64,000 nt of DNA, from assembly GCA_947175265.1 (NCBI GenBank), contig CAMWMD010000002.1:1-64000 (forward strand). The letters are read 5' to 3'. The notes beneath the pieces were generated by a model, which saw only the letters and a program-made list of their open reading frames with translations, searched no databases and was not told the DNA's origin. Every line of letters starts with the position of its first letter. Positions within the stretch are counted from its first letter, which is position 1. The position numbers were made by a program, and so were the translations under genes. This DNA is from an uncultured Porphyromonadaceae bacterium. Its GTDB lineage: Bacteria > Bacteroidota > Bacteroidia > Bacteroidales > Muribaculaceae. Below are positions 7,143 through 14,162 of the stretch, in pieces.

Positions 7143-9143
7143 ATGCAGATACAGAGAATAAAAGTAAGCAACTATAAGACATATCTTGACCTCGACCTTG
7201 ATCTGACCGTAGATGAGGAACGCCCAATAATTCTTATCGGAGGCTCCAACGGGGGAGGAAAGACCACTCTCTTCGAGGCTATCAGCGGTGCGCTCTACGG
7301 GCTGAAGATAGAAAACCGTGAGCATTTCATGGAACTCCTCAATCAGGGAGCTGTCGGAAACGTAAAACCGGAGATAACGCTCCAGATCACATTCAGCGGA
7401 AAAGTGCTCGGTCAGGAACAGAAGTATATTCTCAAACGTCTCTACGTTTTGAATCCGTCAGGACGACCTCTTGAAAGCGTCAGCCTGAATATGAACGGAA
7501 ATCTGTTTGTGTATGGCACTATGACCTCCCCCAAAGAGAGGAAGCGAGCCGAACAGGAGGTCAACAAGATTATCAAGGCGAACCTTCCGCAGGAGCTCTC
7601 GAAATATTTCCTTTTCGACGCCATGCAGTCGAGCGAACTTCTGAAGAAAAATGTATTCGCCCAGACGATACGCGACAATTTCGAGAATGTGCTCGGCTTC
7701 AAGAAATATCTTCAGTTGAAGCGCGGAGCAGAACGCCTTCAGCAGGAGATGGCCCAGCAGCGCCTTCAGGCTGAACAGGAGGTGGCGGAATATAACGAAC
7801 TCGTGAGCCAGAAGGAGAAACTCAACACTGAACTCAACGCCTGCATAGCCGAGCAGGATTCCCTATATAAATATCTCACCTCAATGGAGGAGGAATATAA
7901 CAAAGCCAAGGAGGGAGCGCTGCAGAGCGACGCCATCAACAAGCGTATCGCATCAATCAACGCCAAGGTTGACGACATCGTGAGCCGGGCTGCCACATAC
8001 GCCGACGATATAAAAGGGTTTATGGAAAATATAGAACTCAACATTTTCCTCCCCAAAATGGGATCCAATCTTTCAGTGGAGATCGATAACATACTGCGCA
8101 CCAAGCAGGAGATTCAAAAATCGTCGGCGCAGGCTTATCCTTTGGAAATGCTTCATGATGTGACCTCAAAGATAATCGGGTATCTGAAGGATTTATCGTT
8201 ATGTTCCCCTGAGGTCGATGAGGAGAATGTAGTGAGGCATCTTGTTGCCGTGCAGAACTCCGTCAGTGCTAAAGACCCTTTTGATTACCTCGACAATACT
8301 GAGATAATGGCATTGAAAGGGCTTACAGGACGGAGTATCAACAATCAGTTCGTATCCCTTTTCCGGCAGAAGCAGGACCTCGAAATATCGCTCGCCACAA
8401 TCGAAGAACTGAGGAAAGAGAAGAAGAATCTGGAGCAATCACGCATAGGGGGGAATGACTACATAATCTCCTCGTATGAGGAAAACAAGCGTAAACTCGA
8501 GAAGGCAAAAGGGGAGGAGGGACAGCTCAGACAGCAAATCAGAAAACTTGAGAACCGCATACACACCTACGACGTGCAGATTCAGCAGGAGCCAGATTTG
8601 AAATATGACACTCTCGTCAAGCTCAAGCCATTCTTTGAAAAGGTGGCTGACAGTCTGCTGAAAAAGAAGAAAGCCCAGATAGAGAGTGAGATGCAGCAGC
8701 AACTCAACCGGCTTCTTGTCTCTTACAAAGGGCATATCGGCAGGGTTGAACTCAGCGACAGCATGGAGAATTTCAATATAAGGATTTTTCATACCAAAGG
8801 AAACCCTATATCGCTCAATCAGCTCAATGCTGCCTCAAAGCAGATTTTCATTCAGGTTTTGCTGAAAGTGCTACGCAATCTCGGTGATTACAATCCTCCC
8901 GTAATGATTGACACCGTCATGGGTGTGCTCGATAATGAGAGCCGTGAGATGCTTTTCGAGGAATATTTCCCCGACCTTGCCGAACAGACCATCCTTTTCT
9001 GCACCACATCCGAGGTGCGCCCCGAAAGCGACTATAAGAAACTCGAGGCTTTCATATCAAAGACCTATACGCTTCATCGCAATGTGGAGGAGCAGAAGAC
9101 AACCGTAAGCGATGATTATTTCGGAATAGAACTAAATCCCTGA
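7143..9143 (+). CDS. DndD/SMC-like AAA ATPase
   Basis: The 666-aa protein starts with an SMC/Rad50-type N-terminal fold (IQRIKVSNYKTYLDL) and Walker A GGSNGGGKTTL (residues 33-43). Residues about 180-530 are rich in Glu, Lys, Gln and Leu heptads and should form long coiled coils. The C-terminus has the other half of the ATPase, with a signature-like segment LNAASKQIFIQVLLK and a Walker B-like VMIDTVMGVLDNE. Length and layout match DndD, the ATPase of the DNA phosphorothioation machinery, but no DndA/DndC sulfur genes are nearby. I therefore read it as a DndD homologue recruited to a restriction-type module. It is 7 bp from the next gene. Confidence 0.75.
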   Translation: MQIQRIKVSNYKTYLDLDLDLTVDEERPIILIGGSNGGGKTTLFEAISGALYGLKIENREHFMELLNQGAVGNVKPEITLQITFSGKVLGQEQKYILKRLYVLNPSGRPLESVSLNMNGNLFVYGTMTSPKERKRAEQEVNKIIKANLPQELSKYFLFDAMQSSELLKKNVFAQTIRDNFENVLGFKKYLQLKRGAERLQQEMAQQRLQAEQEVAEYNELVSQKEKLNTELNACIAEQDSLYKYLTSMEEEYNKAKEGALQSDAINKRIASINAKVDDIVSRAATYADDIKGFMENIELNIFLPKMGSNLSVEIDNILRTKQEIQKSSAQAYPLEMLHDVTSKIIGYLKDLSLCSPEVDEENVVRHLVAVQNSVSAKDPFDYLDNTEIMALKGLTGRSINNQFVSLFRQKQDLEISLATIEELRKEKKNLEQSRIGGNDYIISSYEENKRKLEKAKGEEGQLRQQIRKLENRIHTYDVQIQQEPDLKYDTLVKLKPFFEKVADSLLKKKKAQIESEMQQQLNRLLVSYKGHIGRVELSDSMENFNIRIFHTKGNPISLNQLNAASKQIFIQVLLKVLRNLGDYNPPVMIDTVMGVLDNESREMLFEEYFPDLAEQTILFCTTSEVRPESDYKKLEAFISKTYTLHRNVEEQKTTVSDDYFGIELNP

Positions 9144-9150
9144 TCAAAAG

Positions 9151-10731
9151 ATGCCACTGCAATTCGGAGACATATATGTGCCTGAAAACTTCAATACGGA
9201 GTTCGCACCGCTTAAAGAAAAGATAGAGACACTCGTCAACCTGACACGCACTGCAGGGAATGAGCGCCGATACACTTTGCCCAATAATAAGCTTATGAGG
9301 ATCTGCCTTCTCACAGGGCTTTCGATTCCCGGGAAAAGGGATGCGGAGAGTGTGGAGAGGATAAAACTTCAGCAGGGAAACCGTTTTGTGCCGAGTTTCT
9401 TCACGCATCAGGAGCTTTCCCCCCTTTATTCAGCATTGATAAAGATGCGTTATCATGATTCCGGACTTGACCTGAGCAATAACCGTGTGCTTTCGCGCAT
9501 CATCGGGGTGGAGATGCAGAGGGGAAGGGATAGCCTTTTGGCAGATAATAATCTTGAGAACTATCTGTTCGCCCAAGGTGGGAAGAATGGTTTTTCAAAG
9601 GATATCCCCGTGCTTAATCTGCTGATCGGCAATTATGGTGATGCTGATATGGAGGCGACGCTCGACATCAACAGCCGGGCAATCACTAATGCGCAGATAA
9701 TTATTGCCGGGGCTACGGGTTCCGGAAAGACTAATCTTTTGGCAGTGTTGATGCAGCAGATCCGAGCATTATCTTCCGAGACGGCTTATCCTGTCAATTT
9801 CCTGCTTTTTGACTATAAAGGGGAATTCAGCGACATGCAGAATGATCATTGGCTGTCGCTCTTTGATGTCGACCGCTCCAGTATCCTTGACCCTATAGAG
9901 GAACCTCTTCCGTTCACCCCGTTCAAGGATTTCGCAGGGAAGCCAATCAATGAGATAAATCTCTATTCTACGGAAATGGCATCTGCTTTGGCTTCGCTCG
10001 ACCGTCTGTCGCCAAGTTCGAATATGAGTAACCGATTGAGCGAGGCAATAGTGGAATGTTATAAGAAAACAGGGGGGAAACCTATCACCTTCTCGGCAAT
10101 GCTTGCAGAATATCAGGCGCGGATGAAAGATCCGGGAAAGGATGATTCCATATCCTCGATATTGAAGCAACTCGACCGGGCAAATATTTTCGACACATCG
10201 GATAAGGCAGACCTTATAAATGAGAGTTTCATAGTGAAGATGGATGGGTATCCTAAGGATGGTCCGATAGCGAAGGCGATAGTCTATTTCCTGATGTCGA
10301 AACTCAACAATATCTATGAGGCGCTTGAAAAACAGGCAGTCAATGATGATGTGGTTCAGATACGCCATTTCTCAATCATAGATGAGGCTCATTATATGCT
10401 CAGTTTTGACAATCGCCCTCTGAGGAATCTTATTGCCGTAGGGCGCAATAAGGGTCTGTCGATTATTCTTGCCACACAGAATATGAGTGATTTCAAGAAC
10501 AAGGGTTTTGATTTCTATGCCAATGCCCAATATCCGTTAATCATGAAGCAGCAGACTATCGATGATAAGGTGATAAAAGACTTGTTTGGAGTTTCAGGGC
10601 AGGAACTTCAGGAAATTCGAAAGGCCATAGCCGGTCTCCGGAAAGGGGAAGTGCTTATTAAGGATCAAATGGCCTTTGCCCTCGGTATGGGCAGCAAATA
10701 TAAGAAAATCAACATTACCCACCTGATCTGA
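9151..10731 (+). CDS. HerA-like ATPase with DndE-like N-terminal domain
   Basis: The 526-aa protein has a HerA/FtsK-type (DUF87-like) motor: Walker A GATGSGKT (residues 187-194), Walker B hydrophobic-IIDEAH at about 407-413, and the downstream GRNKGLSIILATQN arginine-finger/sensor segment. HerA motors form hexamers on DNA and pair with nucleases in several defence systems. The first 140 residues are not part of the motor. Segments such as LMRICLLTGLSIPG, LSPLYSALIKM and LSRIIGVEMQRG resemble the helical layout of DndE, the small DNA-binding partner of DndD. This makes it look like a DndE-HerA fusion encoded next to a DndD homologue. The DndE comparison is from memory of the family pattern and needs a profile search. 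Confidence 0.7.
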   Translation: MPLQFGDIYVPENFNTEFAPLKEKIETLVNLTRTAGNERRYTLPNNKLMRICLLTGLSIPGKRDAESVERIKLQQGNRFVPSFFTHQELSPLYSALIKMRYHDSGLDLSNNRVLSRIIGVEMQRGRDSLLADNNLENYLFAQGGKNGFSKDIPVLNLLIGNYGDADMEATLDINSRAITNAQIIIAGATGSGKTNLLAVLMQQIRALSSETAYPVNFLLFDYKGEFSDMQNDHWLSLFDVDRSSILDPIEEPLPFTPFKDFAGKPINEINLYSTEMASALASLDRLSPSSNMSNRLSEAIVECYKKTGGKPITFSAMLAEYQARMKDPGKDDSISSILKQLDRANIFDTSDKADLINESFIVKMDGYPKDGPIAKAIVYFLMSKLNNIYEALEKQAVNDDVVQIRHFSIIDEAHYMLSFDNRPLRNLIAVGRNKGLSIILATQNMSDFKNKGFDFYANAQYPLIMKQQTIDDKVIKDLFGVSGQELQEIRKAIAGLRKGEVLIKDQMAFALGMGSKYKKINITHLI

Positions 10732-10754
10732 AATAAAGATTAAGGAGAAAAGGG

Positions 10755-10782
10755 ATGAAAGGCTCAGTTTTAGGCTTTTCAT
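10755..10782 (+). terminator. Hairpin after the defence operon
   Basis: ATGAAAGGCT (10755-10764) pairs with GGCTTTTCAT (10773-10782) over 10 bp including two G-U pairs, 24 bp after the HerA-like gene. No T-run follows, so it may stabilise the 3' end rather than terminate. Confidence 0.4.
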
Positions 10783-10852
10783 GACCCAATCAGACTCGGT
10801 AAAAGTCAAAAATGTAAAAATTAAACCTTACCTTCATTTTATTCCATATATA

Positions 10853-10885
10853 TTTGCTCATATTAAAAAAATAATAGTATCTTTG
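10853..10885 (+). promoter_or_regulatory. Promoter before the abiF-associated RNA
   Basis: TTTG (10853-10856), a 21-bp spacer and TATCTTTG (10878-10885) match the Bacteroidetes -33/-7 consensus. The expected start is near 10892, about 90 bases before the abiF ATG. Confidence 0.75.
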
Positions 10886-10891
10886 CACATC

Positions 10892-10980
10892 AAAATAAGC
10901 CGACTATCGGTTTCAACCGAGTCAAAGATAACCGAACCCGTTAGCATCCCGTAGAACTGCTGGCGGGTCACTTCTTTTTT
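10892..10980 (+). ncRNA. Short hairpin-rich RNA or leader upstream of abiF
   Basis: Two hairpins fill the space between the promoter and abiF. The first pairs GACT (10902-10905) with AGTC (10920-10923) and CGGT (10908-10911) with ACCG (10916-10919). The second is a 10-bp stem, CCCGTTAGCA (10937-10946) with TGCTGGCGGG (10958-10967), holding an 11-base loop. T6 (10975-10980) follows after TCACTTC. No coding frame is present. AbiF-family HEPN proteins have been described with an adjacent non-coding RNA partner, so this may be that RNA. It could instead be only a structured 5' leader. Confidence 0.5.
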
Positions 10981-10983
10981 AAT

Positions 10984-11904
10984 ATGAACCAATTACCTCG
11001 TTCGATAGACGAACACATAAAATATCTCCAACAAAAAGGTATGTCGTTTCCTGATAAGGAAGCGGCCACCGATTTGTTTTCCCGTGTCAGTTATTCACGA
11101 CTTAAATATTATTGGAGAGATTTGATTGAGGTAGATTCTGACGGTGTTTTTAAGGTTGGTACCACTTTCTCTACCATAATCGGGAGATATGCATTTGACC
11201 ATCAACTCCGGGTGATTCTTTTTGATGCCATTGAAACTATTGAAGTTGCTCTCAGAGCCAAAATCATCGACCACATGTCGAAAGCCGCCGGGAACGGCTT
11301 GTGGTATCTTGATTCTAATTTATTTGAGGATAAACAACGTCACCAAGATTTTGTCTTTGATCTGAAGTATGAGTTTGAACGTAGCACCGAACCGTTCGCA
11401 AAAAAATATATCTCAGAACATCCTGAATGGAACTGCAATTCCTTATCAGGGGATAACCCTGATGCATGGCTGATTATTGAAGTGGCAACTTTCGGAACCC
11501 TTTCAAAAATGTATAAGAATCTGAAAAGTCAGTTGCCACAACGGTCTGCGGTTGCCAATGACTTCGGTCTATATTCCTCCAAAGACTTTTCCAACTGGAT
11601 TGAGGTTATATCTCTTATGAGAAATATCGTTGCTCACCATTCGAGATTATGGAATAGAAGCCTTGGCAAAAAGATTATTGACCCAAAGGGAAGACGAAAT
11701 GCTTGGCTTAATGGAGAACTTACGGAGATACAAAAGAAGAAACCATACGCGGTAATCTGCGCCATTGCCTACCTTTGCAAGGCTGTAAATTTTCAACATA
11801 GCTTTCCCAATGCTGTCAAACATCTATGTTCCGTATATCCCGATATTCCGCTTGCAAGATATGGTTTTCCTGTAAGATGGGAGAAAGAACCATTATGGAG
11901 GTAA
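10984..11904 (+). CDS. abiF: AbiF/AbiD-type (Abi_2 family) HEPN abortive-infection protein
   Basis: The 306-aa protein shows the Abi_2 pattern: an N-terminal PRSIDEHIKYLQQKGM segment, a YSRLKYYWRDL region, FDHQLRVILFDAIETIEVALR, and the strongly conserved LMRNIVAHHSRLWNR. RNIVAH (Arg213 to His218) is an R-X4-H motif typical of HEPN ribonucleases. A second candidate is Arg91 to His97 (R-X5-H). Members of this family cause abortive infection in phage-attacked cells and are proposed relatives of the Cas13 HEPN domains. It has its own promoter and a hairpin-rich leader. The regulator gene starts 5 bp downstream. The assignment to the family is firm; the use of 'F' rather than 'D' is not. Confidence 0.82.
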   Translation: MNQLPRSIDEHIKYLQQKGMSFPDKEAATDLFSRVSYSRLKYYWRDLIEVDSDGVFKVGTTFSTIIGRYAFDHQLRVILFDAIETIEVALRAKIIDHMSKAAGNGLWYLDSNLFEDKQRHQDFVFDLKYEFERSTEPFAKKYISEHPEWNCNSLSGDNPDAWLIIEVATFGTLSKMYKNLKSQLPQRSAVANDFGLYSSKDFSNWIEVISLMRNIVAHHSRLWNRSLGKKIIDPKGRRNAWLNGELTEIQKKKPYAVICAIAYLCKAVNFQHSFPNAVKHLCSVYPDIPLARYGFPVRWEKEPLWR

Positions 11905-11909
11905 GGAAT

Positions 11910-13577
11910 ATGAGACATATATTATATGTAATGTTCGCTGTCATAGCATTGTGCGTCGCATCTTGTACCGATACAGCTTCCCGATATAATAAAGATATAA
12001 ATAATGCGGAGAGGCTTATGCAGACTAATGCCGACAGTGCAATGGCAATTTTAGATCACATTGACCCGTCAAATCTTAAAGTAGACTCGCTGCGGGCCAA
12101 GTATCATTATCTGCTTGCTTTCGGTCACATGCGACAGAATCGTTCGATGATTGGCGACTCGCTCGTCTCTTTCGCTCACAAATATTATAGCGGAAAAGAT
12201 GTTGTCAGAGATGTACGTTCCGCCACCGCTTACGCATGGTATAAATTTTGGGTGGGAGATACACCGGGAGCAATCGCTATGCTTGACTCTATCGTTAGCC
12301 TATCGAATGTGCCTGATTCATTGGTCGTACCAACGCTCCGCGTTCGAGTGCTTCTCGGAGCATCGGAGTATCAGGGTGAGACTCTGATACCGTTTGCGAG
12401 GAGACTGGTGGCTATTGAAAAAGATTCTCTGCGACAGACAGAGGCAAAGTATATGCTTTTGAGCGCATACGAAAATGCAGAAAAACTTGACTCAGCATTG
12501 TTGCTCTCCGAAGAACTGATTGATTATGCCCGTTCTCACAGGTGGGGTGAAAAACATTTTATGTTTGAATTGGAGGAAGCTCAGATTTTAGGTGAGATGG
12601 GGCGCACTGATGAGAGCAATAAAGTTGTGGAAGGAATTTTCGAGACATCTTCGCCGGATAACGGAGCAGCCGACTTACTACATATGCAGCTTGCCATGAA
12701 CGCTCTGAACTCCGGGAATTTAAGCCTCGCCGGTAAAGAACTTGCAGTTGCAGACAGTTTTGCAGTAAAATTAAGAAAAGAGGATGACACCTACTACTAT
12801 CGAAGTTACAGCAATCTTTTGCGAGCGATGATTGACTTTAAGCAGAATGGCAAGATGAAAGTTGGGCATGTCAATGGTTTCACCAATCGTCAGCAGGAGC
12901 GTTACAACCGAGCTAAGGCCTCACAATGGGAGAGTGAGCGTAGTGCATTGCAGCAGCAGAGCCGGGCTTTGGCTCTTAAAGCTGAGAGTCAGCATAAAAC
13001 CGTCGTTATTCTTGTTATTGCCTTGTTTGCTCTTATTATTGTTGTGTCCGCTGTGTGGATTATCAGACAACGCAGACTGCGTGAACGGGAAAATGAGGAA
13101 CGTGCCGAAGCTTTGCAGAAGATGGTTGACGAACTGAAATCCGCCCCTGTTACGATGCAGCCCGAAGTTCATACGCCTGAGGCTTTGCGTCGTGCCATGC
13201 TTCAGCAACTTGGCATTATCAAGATGGTAGCCGAAACTCCCACAGAGCAGAACCGGGAGATGCTTCGCAAAATATCATCTATTGAAAGTGATACGGATGG
13301 TGAACTCGTCAATTGGAATAACGTGTTTGAACTTATCAACACTCTTTATGTCGGATTCTACGATAAACTTCAAGCTTCATTCGGCGAGCTGCTCTCACCA
13401 AAGGAGAAGCAGATTATTGTGCTGATGGTTGCCGGTTTCTCTACTAAAGAAATCAGTGTCATAACCGGGCAGACCACATCCACTATATATGTGCGAAAAA
13501 CATCTATCCGTAAGAAACTCGGAATCCCCGAAAAGGAGGATATTGTAACATTTCTCCGAGAGAAGACTTCTGATTAA
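11910..13577 (+). CDS. TPR-containing membrane LuxR-type transcriptional regulator
   Basis: I chose ATG 11910 because an SD-like GGAGG stands 7-8 bases before it and because it gives a lipoprotein signal (VIALCVASC, Cys at about residue 18). Tetratricopeptide-like helices fill residues about 25-330. One transmembrane helix (VVILVIALFALIIVVSAVWII) follows, then a basic cytoplasmic coiled segment. The C-terminus is a LuxR/GerE-type helix-turn-helix: LLSPKEKQIIVLMVAGFS, then KEISVITGQTTSTIYVRKTS. This layout is common in Bacteroidetes, where the periplasmic TPR part is thought to sense and the HTH to act from the membrane. Repeated TTAAGAY elements downstream may be its targets. It starts 5 bp after abiF and ends at a terminator. 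Confidence 0.85.
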   Translation: MRHILYVMFAVIALCVASCTDTASRYNKDINNAERLMQTNADSAMAILDHIDPSNLKVDSLRAKYHYLLAFGHMRQNRSMIGDSLVSFAHKYYSGKDVVRDVRSATAYAWYKFWVGDTPGAIAMLDSIVSLSNVPDSLVVPTLRVRVLLGASEYQGETLIPFARRLVAIEKDSLRQTEAKYMLLSAYENAEKLDSALLLSEELIDYARSHRWGEKHFMFELEEAQILGEMGRTDESNKVVEGIFETSSPDNGAADLLHMQLAMNALNSGNLSLAGKELAVADSFAVKLRKEDDTYYYRSYSNLLRAMIDFKQNGKMKVGHVNGFTNRQQERYNRAKASQWESERSALQQQSRALALKAESQHKTVVILVIALFALIIVVSAVWIIRQRRLRERENEERAEALQKMVDELKSAPVTMQPEVHTPEALRRAMLQQLGIIKMVAETPTEQNREMLRKISSIESDTDGELVNWNNVFELINTLYVGFYDKLQASFGELLSPKEKQIIVLMVAGFSTKEISVITGQTTSTIYVRKTSIRKKLGIPEKEDIVTFLREKTSD

Positions 13578-13590
13578 GACCGATTAAGAC
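13574..13590 (+). promoter_or_regulatory. TTAAGAY direct repeat, copy 1
   Basis: TTAAGAC, three bases, TTAAGAC spans the stop codon of the regulator gene. A further single TTAAGAC lies at 13605-13611. The same layout recurs inside the next promoter at 13680-13696. Confidence 0.5.
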
Positions 13591-13615
13591 CCGGCAATCC
13601 TAAATTAAGACTTTT

Positions 13616-13655
13616 AAGAAATGCAACCGCTGATTTTCAGTAGGTTGCATTTCTT
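13616..13655 (+). terminator. Terminator of the LuxR-type regulator gene
   Basis: A perfect 13-bp stem pairs AAGAAATGCAACC (13616-13628) with GGTTGCATTTCTT (13643-13655) around a 14-base loop. T-rich sequence follows. Confidence 0.7.
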
Positions 13656-13672
13656 GTATAAAGACTTTTATA

Positions 13673-13705
13673 TTTGGCATTAAGATGCGTTAAGATGTAA
13701 TTTTG
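13673..13705 (+). promoter_or_regulatory. Promoter of the lipoprotein/outer-membrane operon with internal operator
   Basis: TTTG (13673-13676), a 21-bp spacer and TAATTTTG (13698-13705) match the Bacteroidetes consensus. The spacer contains TTAAGAT (13680-13686), three bases and TTAAGAT (13690-13696), the same 10-bp-period repeat as at 13574-13590. The likely start is near 13712. Confidence 0.75.
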
Positions 13706-13733
13706 CATCAGGAAATTTTAAAAACTGACGCAA

Positions 13734-14162
13734 ATGAAAAGGAAAATCTTAATGCTCGCCATTGCTGTAATAATGGCTCAAGCCACACTGACATCATGTG
13801 GTTGGAAGGTCGGACAAGGCGACAAACGCGACCGCAATATCGGCTTAGCTACTCTCAATTATCTTGATTCAATCCCTGATGTCGAATACATTGGTCTGGC
13901 AGATACGCACGACCTTGAAGATGGCAAGTTCCAGGGAGTAGTCATTTTTAATGTAACCGATGCCGCCGGAAACAAAACGGAGCATAATGCTCGTGTTACT
14001 ACCAACGGCGATGGCTCGGAAATCCTATCATGGGAAGACCTCGACAGCAACGTTCTCAGTGACACCAAACAGAAAATAACTGATAAGATGGAGGAAAAAG
14101 GTATTAACCTTGATGGAAGCCTTATCGACGCATTAATCGAAATCAAAAAACAAACACGATGA
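13734..14162 (+). CDS. Small lipoprotein of unknown function
   Basis: The 142-aa protein begins with a lipoprotein signal (AIAVIMAQATLTSCGW; lipobox LTSC, Cys at residue 22). The mature part is hydrophilic, with a predicted beta region YIGLADTHDLEDGKFQGVVIF and a C-terminal amphipathic helix. I recognise no domain. It is the first gene after a strong promoter and overlaps the outer-membrane receptor gene by 4 bp (ATGA), so it probably acts with that receptor at the outer membrane. Confidence 0.75.
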   Translation: MKRKILMLAIAVIMAQATLTSCGWKVGQGDKRDRNIGLATLNYLDSIPDVEYIGLADTHDLEDGKFQGVVIFNVTDAAGNKTEHNARVTTNGDGSEILSWEDLDSNVLSDTKQKITDKMEEKGINLDGSLIDALIEIKKQTR

